A stretch of DNA of 64,000 nt, taken from NCBI RefSeq assembly GCF_008327685.1, contig NZ_BDDE01000011.1, forward strand, positions 854,950 through 918,949. Reading direction: 5' to 3'. Shown piece by piece: positions 34,890 to 43,149 of this stretch. The position numbers were made by a program, and so were the translations under genes. The notes below the pieces were generated by a model. The model had not been told where the DNA came from and made no database searches. It saw nothing but the letters and a program-made list of their open reading frames with translations. Numbering within the stretch: the stretch's first letter is position 1; each line of letters starts with the position of its first letter. Source of the stretch: Actinomadura sp. K4S16. GTDB taxonomy: Bacteria > Actinomycetota > Actinomycetes > Streptosporangiales > Streptosporangiaceae.

Positions 34890-35080
34890 CACTGGCTCCC
34901 CCAACCCCATGTGTTCACCCCGTGCAGGTGAAATCTATCTAAGGATGGAGACGCCCTGAATCAGGCACAGGTTCGGACATCAGCGAAGTTTCGCTGGCCA
35001 GATGGGTTCGGCGGGGGTCGAAGGAGGGTCAAGCGGGGGTGCGGGGGCCTAGGACCGGTCAAGCCGGGAGCGGGGACCGG

Positions 35081-35809
35081 TCAGGCGCCGACCGCGGGGG
35101 CGATCGCGAGGGGCGCCGGCGGGGGCTCGCCGTTGAGGCGGCGCACCAGCCGCTTGAAGCCCCAGACGGAGACTGCGATGCCGATCGCGCCCAGTCCCGC
35201 GACGATGCCGGTGCGGATCCACAGGTACATGCCGATCGACTCGTTGAAGAGCATCCAGAGGCTGACGGCCGCGTTCGTGAGCAGCACGCCCGACCACAGC
35301 AGCGAGATGCGCAGGAAGAACCGGTGGACCCGCTCGTGCTTGTAGAAGGCGTCGGGGATCGGCGCCATGTCCTTGGCGAGTTTCATCGCGAGCGGCCGCC
35401 GGAGCGGCACCGAGGCGAGGAAGGCCATGCTGACCGCGAGCGTGCCGAGGGTCGGCTGGAGGAAGTAGATGACCGCGCTGTGCGTGGCGGCGGCCAGGCC
35501 CGCGCGCACGGTCACGCCGACCGCGGCGAGCATCAGCATCCCCGACACCGGGTGCCCGCGCACGTACCGGTAGACGATCCCTCCGTACACCCAGGCGACG
35601 GCGGCGATGAGCGCGCCGTTGAGGCCGAGGAGCATGAGCGCGGCGTAGAAGACCGCGACAGGGGCGATGACGCCCTCGATGAAGCGCGGGAGCGCGTGCA
35701 TCAGCAGCGCGGTCACCCGCGGCAGTTCGAAGATGTGGTGGCCGCCCGCGTGCCCCTGGCCGTCCTGCGGCTTGGGCGCCCGCACCAGCCCTGGCGGTTC
35801 CGCGGTCAT
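35081..35809 (-). CDS. VC0807-like integral membrane protein
   Basis: 242 residues with about six hydrophobic segments. It carries the family block PLRRPLAMKLAKDMAPIPDAFYKHERVHRFFLRISLLWSG in divided form (basic PLRRPLAMKLAKD then FYKHERVHRFFLRIS). Such proteins have no assigned function; they are often intracellular-septation-like membrane proteins. ATG at 35809 with AAGGA upstream is preferred over in-frame ATGs at 35854 and 35824. Stands alone, followed by 170 bp before the L,D-transpeptidase promoter region. Confidence 0.7.
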   Translation of the reverse strand: MTAEPPGLVRAPKPQDGQGHAGGHHIFELPRVTALLMHALPRFIEGVIAPVAVFYAALMLLGLNGALIAAVAWVYGGIVYRYVRGHPVSGMLMLAAVGVTVRAGLAAATHSAVIYFLQPTLGTLAVSMAFLASVPLRRPLAMKLAKDMAPIPDAFYKHERVHRFFLRISLLWSGVLLTNAAVSLWMLFNESIGMYLWIRTGIVAGLGAIGIAVSVWGFKRLVRRLNGEPPPAPLAIAPAVGA

Positions 35810-36086
35810 GGTCGCCGGTCCTTCCATCGAGCGTTGTGCTCCCCGGTCGGTGTACATGGACTCGGATGTGCTCACGATTCGCCCCACCGTACGTGAAGAT
35901 CCGGGCACGTCCGTCCTGTTTCAACGGATTCGTACCTTGCTTCCCTTCCTCCTTAGTTCGGCTCCGGGACCCCTGTGGTGCGAATCACGGCCGGATCCGG
36001 CCACGTCGGAACAGGTCCCACCCGGCTTATTTCCGAGTTTCCGGAGACGTCACGAGGGATTTCTTCCGGGTATCGCCAAAGGCTTT

Positions 36087-37013
36087 TCAGGACTCGGGCG
36101 CGGTCGGCTGCACGTTCCTCGCGGCCGCGTAGATCGCCCGCAGCGTGACCGCCACCGAGGGCCTGCGCACGCTGGCGGTGCGGGTCACGGCGTAGACCTC
36201 GCGGGCCAGCGTGCACTCGGGGATGCGCCGGACCGCCACGCCCTGGTCGCCGGCCGCGAGCGCCAGCGCCGGCACCGCGGTGATGCCGATACCGCGGGCC
36301 ACCAGGCTCAGGATCGTGTGGAGGCCTTCGAACTCCCACGGTACGGGGCGGGCGCCGCCGACGGTGTCGAGGAGCCGCTCGACGGCCTGCCGCGACGGCT
36401 CCCCCGGCGGCGCCGCCATCCACGGCTCCTCCCGCAGCTGCTGCAGGTCGACCGGCCGGTCCGGCCGGGACATGGGGTGGGTGTCCGGGACGACCAGGAC
36501 GAGGGGGTCGCGGCGCAGGTGGAAGAACTCCAGCGCGGCGGGCGACTGGTCGGGGACCTTGCCCGTCCAGTCGTCGATGAGGGCGATGTCGACCTCCCCG
36601 TTCTGCACCTGGCGGATCCCGGCGCCGGGCGCGGTCTGCCGCAGCACGAACGTGAGGCCGGGATGGTCGCCGAGGCTGTGCGCCAGCGCGGGGGCGAACG
36701 CGACGGCCGCGGTCGGGAACGCGGTGACCACGACCCGTCCCGTGGGGGCGCCGGCCTGGGCGGACAGCTCGGCCTCGGTCGTCTCCACGAGGGCGAGGAT
36801 CTCCTCGGCGCGCTCGGCGAGGCGGCGCCCGGCGTCGGTCAGCTCCGCGCTGCGGGCCGTGCGGTCCAGCAGCGGCACGCGGGCCTCCCGCTCGAGGGCG
36901 GCCAGCTGCTGGGACACCGCCGAGGGCGTGTACCCGAGGGCCGCGGCGGTGGCCGCGATGCTGCCGCGGCGGGCGAATTCGGCGAGCAACCGCAAGCGGC
37001 GCAGTTCGAGCAT
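36087..37013 (-). CDS. LysR-family transcriptional regulator
   Basis: 308 residues. N-terminal helix-turn-helix (LRLLAEFARRGSIAATAAALGYTPSAVSQQLAALE) and a two-lobed effector domain (TGRVVVTAFPTAAVAFAPALA, with VDIALIDDW and GIGITAVPALAL). It is divergent from the aminotransferase gene with 144 bp between them, so it probably controls that gene and itself. Confidence 0.92.
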   Translation of the reverse strand: MLELRRLRLLAEFARRGSIAATAAALGYTPSAVSQQLAALEREARVPLLDRTARSAELTDAGRRLAERAEEILALVETTEAELSAQAGAPTGRVVVTAFPTAAVAFAPALAHSLGDHPGLTFVLRQTAPGAGIRQVQNGEVDIALIDDWTGKVPDQSPAALEFFHLRRDPLVLVVPDTHPMSRPDRPVDLQQLREEPWMAAPPGEPSRQAVERLLDTVGGARPVPWEFEGLHTILSLVARGIGITAVPALALAAGDQGVAVRRIPECTLAREVYAVTRTASVRRPSVAVTLRAIYAAARNVQPTAPES

Positions 37014-37157
37014 CAGCCCATCTTACGGTCACCATCGGTGAGACTCGCTTGTAATGATGCTAAATGCGGGCAAGAGTTAGTCGAACCCGGCCGGGTCGCA
37101 CAGACGGGGATTCCACGGTCACCCACCGTGGAACAGCCATGCCCTTTTGGAGCCTTC

Positions 37158-38495
37158 ATGCCTGCCCATAACCAGTCCGCAGCCGTCCGGCCGCTGTCGT
37201 TCGAGCCGCGCCCGGTCCCTCTCTCGGCGACGCTCGCGGTCAACGAGGCCATAGCCCGCAAGCGCAGACGGGGCGAACGCGTGCTCCCCCTCGGTTTCGG
37301 GGAGGCCGGGATCCCGATACATCCCGCCCTGACCCGCGAGCTCGGCGCGGCCGCCGGCCGGGGCGGCTACGGGCCGGTCGCCGGGACCGCCGCGCTGCGC
37401 GCCGCCGCGGCCGGGTACTGGGCCCGGCGCGGGCTGCCCACCGACCCGGGCGCGGTCGTCGCGGGCCCCGGCAGCAAGCCGCTGCTGTTCGCCCTGCTCA
37501 CCGCGCTGGGCGGCGACGTCGTCGTGGCCGCGCCGAGCTGGGTGAGCTACGCGGCGCAGGCGTCGCTGGCGGGCCTGGACCCGATCCGCGTCGCGACCCC
37601 GCCGGGCGAGGGCGGCGTCCCGAGCCCCGCCCTGCTGGCCGACGCGGTGGTGCGGGCCCGCGCCCGGGGCCGCGACGTGCGCGCCGTCGTGGTGACGCTG
37701 CCGGACAACCCGACGGGGACCCTCGCGTCCGAGGCCACCGTCCGGCGGCTGTGCGCGGTCGCCCGCGAGCAGGACCTGGTCGTCATCTCCGACGAGATCT
37801 ACCGCGACCTCGTGCACGCGCCGGGTGCGGCGGTGCCGAGCCCGGCGCGGTACGCGCCCGAGCGGACCGTCGTGACGACGGCGCTGAGCAAGAGCCTGGC
37901 GGCCGGCGGCTGGCGGATCGGGGTGGCGCGGCTGCCGGACGGGCCGTTCGGCCGGGCGCTGCGCGACAGCCTGCTCGGGGTGGCCAGCGAGATCTGGTCC
38001 AGCGCCCCGGCCCCCATGCAGCACGCCGCCGCGTTCGCGTTCGCCGAGCCTCCCGAGCTGGTCGAGCACGTCGACCGCAGCAGGCGCCTGCACGCCGCGG
38101 TCACCGGCGCGGTGGCCGACCGGTTCGCCGCGGCCGGAGCGCGGGTCACGCGTCCGGAAGCGGCCTTCTACGTCTACCCCGACTTCGGCCCGATGCGCGA
38201 CGCGCTGGAGGCCGACCACGGCATCCGCACGGGCGCCGAGCTCACCCACCTCCTCCTGGAGCGCTACGGAGTGGGCGTCCTGCCGGGGAGCTCCTTCGGG
38301 GACGCCCCGACGGCGCTGCGCATGCGGGTCGCGCCGAGCCTTCTCTACGGAGAGGACGACGAGCAGCGCCTGGCCGCCCTGGCCTCGCCCTCCCCGGCCT
38401 CCCTGCCGTGGATCGCGAGCGCTCTGGACCGGCTCAGCGAGGTGCTCGACGACCTCTCCGCTGGCGTCCCGGCGGGGGCGCCGGCTCTCGCCTGA
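37158..38495 (+). CDS. Pyridoxal-phosphate aminotransferase, class I/II
   Basis: 445-residue fold-type I enzyme. GFGEAGIPIHPAL near the start, YGPVAGTAALRAAAAGYWARRG (substrate-side helix), LPDNPTGTLAS (Asn-Pro motif), ISDEIYRDL (Asp that holds the pyridine nitrogen), and ALSKSLAAGGWRIG (Schiff-base Lys and phosphate Arg). MRVAPSLLYG near the end carries the carboxylate-binding Arg. Most like aspartate/tyrosine-type enzymes; substrate not determined. Control by the divergent LysR protein is inferred. Confidence 0.9.
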   Translation: MPAHNQSAAVRPLSFEPRPVPLSATLAVNEAIARKRRRGERVLPLGFGEAGIPIHPALTRELGAAAGRGGYGPVAGTAALRAAAAGYWARRGLPTDPGAVVAGPGSKPLLFALLTALGGDVVVAAPSWVSYAAQASLAGLDPIRVATPPGEGGVPSPALLADAVVRARARGRDVRAVVVTLPDNPTGTLASEATVRRLCAVAREQDLVVISDEIYRDLVHAPGAAVPSPARYAPERTVVTTALSKSLAAGGWRIGVARLPDGPFGRALRDSLLGVASEIWSSAPAPMQHAAAFAFAEPPELVEHVDRSRRLHAAVTGAVADRFAAAGARVTRPEAAFYVYPDFGPMRDALEADHGIRTGAELTHLLLERYGVGVLPGSSFGDAPTALRMRVAPSLLYGEDDEQRLAALASPSPASLPWIASALDRLSEVLDDLSAGVPAGAPALA

Positions 38496-38504
38496 GGGGT
38501 GACT

Positions 38505-38547
38505 GGGGTCCGCGGGCCGCCCGGTGACGGGACGGTCCGCGGACCCC
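38505..38547 (+). terminator. Terminator after the aminotransferase gene
   Basis: GGGGTCCGCGG and its exact complement form an 11-bp stem around a GC-rich 21-nt loop, 10 nt past the stop codon. Confidence 0.7.
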
Positions 38548-38778
38548 CTGCGTGAGCCTCCGGGAGCGCACCGTCACGGGGCCGGAACCAGCCGGTCAAA
38601 GGATGTGCGTCCGGCCCGACCGGCGCGTATAAGCGTGGTGTAAGGTCCAACGACGCACGGGGCGAACGTCGCGAATCGACCAGCAACAGGCCATCAGGAG
38701 TCCTGTCAGCTCCGCCCGTGGTAAACCCAGGACGAGCGCGAAGTCACGCGGTGATGGAAGAAGGCGAGGGGGCCCGCC

Positions 38779-39351
38779 ATGAGGCATGCACGGGACGGGG
38801 CTGCCGCGGCGATGAGCGCCGCTTCCAGGATTCTGGTCGCGCGGGGCAAGAACGAGCCCCAGGAGATGGAGAATCCCGACGTCGCCTGGGGGCAGCGCGC
38901 CCGTGACGGGGTGTGGGTCCCGACCAGGGACGGGCAGCGCATCCACCTCGGCATCGACGTCGCGGCGGCCGACACGGTCGCCCAGGTGCTGCGCCCGAGC
39001 CTGCGGGTGTTCGTCGGCGTGGACGTCGACACCGACATCGTCGCGCAGACGACGGCGGGCGGCGTGCGGCTGCTCACGGTGATCCACGGCCCCGACGCGC
39101 CCACGGAGTTCCGGTTCGCCGTCTCCCTGGCCGACGGGCTCGCGCTGGAGTCGATGCCGTCCGGCGGCTACGACGTCGTGCATCTGCGGTACGGCGCCAC
39201 GGTGGGCCGGCTCTACAACCCGTGGGCGAGCGACTCGATGTTCCGCCAGGTGAAGGCCGACTACACGCTGGAGGGCTCGGCGGTCACGATGCGCATCCAG
39301 CACACCGACGCCTACTACCCGGTCGTCGCCGACCCGCACTACGAGCGCTGA
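38779..39351 (+). CDS. Hypothetical protein ending in YPVVADPHYER
   Basis: 190 residues, not recognised. No signal peptide or membrane helix. Mostly beta-strand-like, with alternating hydrophobics (LRVFVGVDVDTDIVAQ, VRLLTVIHG, FRFAVSLADGLALESM). The ending YPVVADPHYER recalls the xPVVADP segment that actinobacterial secreted proteins often carry near a processing site. Here it is the extreme C-terminus. A cleavable propeptide-like role is a guess. Start may instead be the ATG at 38812. Confidence 0.55.
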   Translation: MRHARDGAAAAMSAASRILVARGKNEPQEMENPDVAWGQRARDGVWVPTRDGQRIHLGIDVAAADTVAQVLRPSLRVFVGVDVDTDIVAQTTAGGVRLLTVIHGPDAPTEFRFAVSLADGLALESMPSGGYDVVHLRYGATVGRLYNPWASDSMFRQVKADYTLEGSAVTMRIQHTDAYYPVVADPHYER

Positions 39352-39368
39352 CACCGGCGGGAGCCGGG

Positions 39369-40021
39369 TCAGGAGGGCGGCCTGTCCGCGGCCAGGGGGT
39401 CCTCGAAGTCGAGCTCCTGGACGAGCTCGTCCAGCCGGGCCAGGGCCGTCTGGAGGCCCGCCTTGCGGGCGAGCATCGACTCGGCCCGCCGCCGCTCCGG
39501 CTCGACCAGCCCGAGGCGGCGCAGCAGGACCGAGCGCGGCGCCGTCGTTGATCAGGCTCTCGCCCTCCAGGATCGTGACCATCCGGGGCGGCGCCCCGAG
39601 CCGCTGCATCACCGCCGTCGCCGCCACCGGGTCGGTGGGCGACACGGCCGCGCCGAACGCCAGCGCGGCGGCCCAGCCGACGTCCGGCAGCAGGGCGTGC
39701 AGCGTCGCGGCCACCGCGACCGTCGTGACGGTGGTCAGGCCGAACGCCAGGGTGACGATGGGCACGGCGTCGGCGCGGGCCTCGCGCGGGGGGGGTGAAG
39801 AACGCCGCGTGGTAGAGCAGCGGCGGCAGGAACCCGAGCAGCACCACCTCCGGCGGGACGACGACCGCGGGCAGGGCCGGCACGAACCCGGCCGCCATGC
39901 CGAGCAGGACGAGCACGATCGCGTCCGGCACGCGCAGCCGGCCGGCCAGTCCGCGGGCGAGCAGCACGACGACGGCGACGGCCAAGAAGACGATGAACAG
40001 CCGGTCCTCCTCCACGGCCAT
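39369..40021 (-). pseudogene. Decayed CPA1 Na+/H+ antiporter
   Basis: The N-terminus (LFIVFLAVAVVVLLARGL, then VVLLGFLPPLLYHAAFFTPP) matches the intact antiporter at 45749. At a run of eight G (39788-39795) the reading shifts to a second frame, which continues the family (LAFGAAVSPTDPVAATAVMQRL, EGESLINDGAA). It then jumps to the third frame with only an antiporter-like tail (LLRRLGLVEPERRRAE, ALARLDELVQEL) and a stop at 39369. About 300 residues, including helices 6-12, are missing. So there is at least one frameshift and one internal deletion. The G-run shift alone could be a sequencing error; the deletion could not. Confidence 0.8.
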
Positions 40022-40236
40022 GCTCCTTGCCGGAACGCCGCCGGGTAGTCGCGGCGGGCCCGCCCCGGTTGGAACGTTCCGCCTGGATACGGGCCCCGTG
40101 GACGCCAGCGCGTCCTGGCGGGGTGGGCGTCGACGTGCGCGGTCTCCGTCATATGGTGGGGGCCACGGGCCGCGTTCCGGCCCCGGCGAGGCCGCCGGGC
40201 ACCCGACCGCCCGGGTCCCCCGAGACTGGAGTCATC

Positions 40237-40797
40237 GTGATCTTCACTCATGACACCGAGCACGCGCTCGCCGTCGTCGTCGACCTCATCAACACGAGCG
40301 CGGCGGCCTCCGGCGCGGAGGAGCTCGGCGGGCTGCCCGGCCTGCGCGAGTTCGTGGACCGCAACGCGTTCAGCGACGTGGGCGAGCTCACCGCGGCCGA
40401 CCTCGACCGCGTGCTGGAGCTGCGCACCCGCTTCCACTCGGTGTTCCGCGCCGGGGACGTCCCGTCCGCCGTGCAGCGGATCAACGAGATCGTCGGCGAG
40501 GTCCGCACCACCCCGCATCTGACCGACCACGACGGCTACGACTGGCACGTGCACTTCTTCGCGCCTGGCGCGCCCCTCGGCGAGCACCTGGCCGCCGACT
40601 GCGGCATGGCGCTGGCCTACGTGGTGGCGGCCGGCGAGCTCGACCGGCTCCGCACCTGCGAGGCGCCCGACTGCTCGCGCGTCCTGGTCGACCTGTCCCG
40701 CAACCGCTGCCGCCGCTACTGCGACAGCCGCACCTGCGGCAACCGCATGCACGTGGCCGCCTACCGCGCCCGCCAACGCGAAGCCGCTCCGAGTTGA
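40237..40797 (+). CDS. ABATE/CGNR zinc-finger regulator-like protein
   Basis: 186 residues from GTG at 40237, with GGAG 7 nt ahead. The N-terminal ABATE domain starts FTHDTEHALAVVVDLINT. The C-terminal CGNR zinc finger has CEAPDCSRVLVDLSRNR and RRYCDSRTCGNR, with four Cys to bind zinc. Family members are putative DNA-binding transcription regulators or stress ligand-binding proteins. Convergent with folP2. Confidence 0.85.
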   Translation: MIFTHDTEHALAVVVDLINTSAAASGAEELGGLPGLREFVDRNAFSDVGELTAADLDRVLELRTRFHSVFRAGDVPSAVQRINEIVGEVRTTPHLTDHDGYDWHVHFFAPGAPLGEHLAADCGMALAYVVAAGELDRLRTCEAPDCSRVLVDLSRNRCRRYCDSRTCGNRMHVAAYRARQREAAPS

Positions 40798-40799
40798 TC

Positions 40800-41639
40800 T
40801 CAGCCGGTGAGGTGGGCGACTTCGGTCAGGGCGCGGCGGGCGGCGGGGACGTCGTGGACGCGGAAGACGCGGGCGCCGAGGAGGGCGGAGACCGCGAGGA
40901 CGGCCATGGTGCCGACGCCGCGCTTGTCGACGGGGCGGCCGAGCGTCTCGCCGATGAAGTCCTTGTTGGACACCGCGACCAGGACCGGCCAGCCGGTGGC
41001 GGTCAGCTCGCCGAGCCGGCGGGTGATCTCCAGTGACTGGCGGGTGTTCTTGCCGAAGTCGTGGGCGGGGTCGATGAGGATCGCGTCGCGGCGCACCCCG
41101 AGGGACGCGGCGCGCTCGGCCTCGGCGGTCACGTGCCCGATGACGTCCGCCACGACGTCGTCGTAGCCGATCCGGTGGGGGCGGGTGCGGGGCGCGAGCG
41201 CGCCGGCGTGGGAGCAGACCAGCCCGATGCCGTGCGCGGCGGCGACCTCGGCGAGCCGCGGGTCGGGCCCGCCCCAGGTGTCGTTCAGCAGGTCGGCGCC
41301 GGCCCGCGCCACCTCCTCGCCGACCTCGGCGCGCCAGGTGTCCACGCTGATCACGACGCGGGGGTACCGCTCGCGGACGGCCGCGACCAGGCCGACGACG
41401 CGGCGCAGCTCCTCGTCGACGCCGACCTCCTGGCCGGGGCCGGCCTTCACACCGCCGATGTCGACGATGTCGGCGCCGGCCTCCACGGCCCGGCCGACGG
41501 CGGCGAGGGCCGCGTCGAAACCGTAGGTGGCGCCCCGGTCGAAGAAGGAGTCGGGTGTGCGGTTCACCACGGCCATGATCGCGTGGGGGCCGATGTCGCG
41601 CCCGTTCAGCCGCAGCGGCGGTGCGTCCGGTGACCTCAT
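40800..41639 (-). CDS. folP2: Dihydropteroate synthase homologue (FolP2 type)
   Basis: 279-residue TIM barrel of the pterin-binding family. The N-terminal loop reads IMAVVNRTPDSFFDRG instead of the canonical MGVLNVTPDSFSDGG; the VNRTPDSF form is typical of mycobacterial FolP2 (Rv1207), which does not replace FolP1 in folate synthesis. Other family blocks are ADIVDIGGVKAGPG, VISVDTWRAEV, LLNDTWGG, LIDPAHDFGKNT and VSNKDFIGET. ATG at 41639 and GTG at 41651 are both possible starts. No folate genes surround it, which supports a non-canonical role. Confidence 0.88.
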   Translation of the reverse strand: MRSPDAPPLRLNGRDIGPHAIMAVVNRTPDSFFDRGATYGFDAALAAVGRAVEAGADIVDIGGVKAGPGQEVGVDEELRRVVGLVAAVRERYPRVVISVDTWRAEVGEEVARAGADLLNDTWGGPDPRLAEVAAAHGIGLVCSHAGALAPRTRPHRIGYDDVVADVIGHVTAEAERAASLGVRRDAILIDPAHDFGKNTRQSLEITRRLGELTATGWPVLVAVSNKDFIGETLGRPVDKRGVGTMAVLAVSALLGARVFRVHDVPAARRALTEVAHLTG

Positions 41640-41806
41640 GATGGATCTCACGGTGGCACACCGGCGGCCCGGCGGGCGAACCAGAAGGGAATTCGGTTCA
41701 AACCGTGCCCTCCCTCGTCATGGACACGGCCTGGTCGGTAACCTCATAAATCACGCTCGTTGCGGGTTTGCACCCGTGGTGGGCCCGCGTCGGACCTATT
41801 TCAGCC

Positions 41807-42853
41807 ATGGAGGATCCGCTGTCCAGGCGAGCACTCATCACCGGCATCACCGGACAGGACGGCTCGTATCTGGCCGAGCATCTGCTTGAGCTGGGATACG
41901 AGGTCTGGGGCCTGGTGCGGGGGCAGGCGAACCCCCATGTGTCGCGGCTGCGCAAGCACATCGGCGACGTGCAGATCACCACCGGGGACCTGCTGGATCA
42001 GGGCAGCCTGATCTCGGCGGTGGAGCGGGTGCAGCCCGACGAGGTCTACAACCTCGGCGCGATCTCCTACGTGCCGATGTCGTGGCAGCAGGCCGAACTG
42101 ACCGCCGAGGTCACCGGGATGGGCGTGCTCCGCATGCTGGAGGCGATCCGGGTGGTGTCGGGGATCAGCACCTCCCGCACGCCGGGCGGCGAGCAGATCC
42201 GCTTCTACCAGGCGTCGTCCTCGGAGATGTTCGGCATGGTCCGGGAGACGCCGCAGAACGAGAAGACCCCGTTCCACCCGCGCAGCCCGTACGGGGTGGC
42301 GAAGAGCTACGGGCACTACATCACGCAGAACTACCGCGAGTCCTACGGGATGTTCGCGGTGAGCGGGATCCTGTTCAACCACGAGTCGCCGCGCCGGGGC
42401 GCCGAGTTCGTGACGCGGAAGGTGTCGCTGGGCGCCGCCCGCATCAAGCTGGGGCTGGCCACCGAGCTGCGCCTCGGCAACCTCGACGCCCGGCGCGACT
42501 GGGGCTACGCGGGCGACTACGCCCGGGCGATGCGCATGATGCTGGCCCAGGACTCCCCCGAGGACTACGTCATCGGTACGGGCCAGACCCAGTCGGTGCG
42601 GGAGCTGGTGGAGTTCGCGTTCCGCACCGCGGGCCTGAACTGGGAGGACCACGTCGTCCTGGACGCCAGGTACACGCGCCCGGCCGAGGTCGACCTGCTG
42701 TGCGCCGACCCGAAGAAGGCCCGCGAGCAGCTCGGCTGGGAGCCCGAGGTGACCTTCGAGGGGCTGGTGACCATGATGGTCGAGTCGGACCTGAGGCTGC
42801 TGTCGCGGTCGGCGCGTCCCGAGGACGAGCCGTTCAGCCCCGACCATTGGTGA
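41807..42853 (+). CDS. gmd: GDP-mannose 4,6-dehydratase
   Basis: Makes GDP-4-keto-6-deoxymannose. 348-residue extended short-chain dehydrogenase: NAD-binding ALITGITGQDGSYLAEHLLE, LYNLGA-like motif (EVYNLGAISYV), and active-site residues Ser and the YxxxK in SPYGVAKSYGHY. RDWGYAGDYARAM is a strong family marker. It stands apart from any GDP-fucose synthase or reductase gene, so the final sugar is unknown. It may supply 6-deoxyhexoses for glycolipid or natural-product glycosylation. Confidence 0.93.
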   Translation: MEDPLSRRALITGITGQDGSYLAEHLLELGYEVWGLVRGQANPHVSRLRKHIGDVQITTGDLLDQGSLISAVERVQPDEVYNLGAISYVPMSWQQAELTAEVTGMGVLRMLEAIRVVSGISTSRTPGGEQIRFYQASSSEMFGMVRETPQNEKTPFHPRSPYGVAKSYGHYITQNYRESYGMFAVSGILFNHESPRRGAEFVTRKVSLGAARIKLGLATELRLGNLDARRDWGYAGDYARAMRMMLAQDSPEDYVIGTGQTQSVRELVEFAFRTAGLNWEDHVVLDARYTRPAEVDLLCADPKKAREQLGWEPEVTFEGLVTMMVESDLRLLSRSARPEDEPFSPDHW

Positions 42854-42885
42854 TGCGGTGACCGCGGGCGTGGCACGATTCAGGT

Positions 42886-43149
42886 ATGGCCACATGTGAG
42901 CACGTGCAGTCCCTCGCGGCGGAGGACCCGTCCCCGAACACCCCGCAGGGATGCGAGGACTGCCTCCGGGAGGGCACACGCTGGGTCCACCTCCGGCTCT
43001 GCCTGAGCTGCGGGCACGTCGGATGCTGCGACTCCTCCCCCAGGCGGCACGCCACCGCGCACTTCGAGAAGGAGGGGCACCCGATCGTCCGGTCGTTCGA
43101 GCCGGGCGAGGACTGGCGGTGGTGCTTCGTCGACGAACTGATCGTCTGA
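42886..43149 (+). CDS. UBP-type zinc-finger protein
   Basis: 87 residues. Cys4/His6, Cys23/Cys26, Cys39/Cys42, His44, Cys47, His55, His59 and His65 form the three-zinc UBP (ubiquitin hydrolase zinc finger) pattern in CEDCLREGTRWVHLRLCLSCGHVGCCDSS. Prokaryotic copies lack any ubiquitin partner in this genus-level context, so the ligand (perhaps a free C-terminal carboxylate) is unknown. The stop and the start of the MFS gene share TGATG. Confidence 0.88.
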   Translation: MATCEHVQSLAAEDPSPNTPQGCEDCLREGTRWVHLRLCLSCGHVGCCDSSPRRHATAHFEKEGHPIVRSFEPGEDWRWCFVDELIV

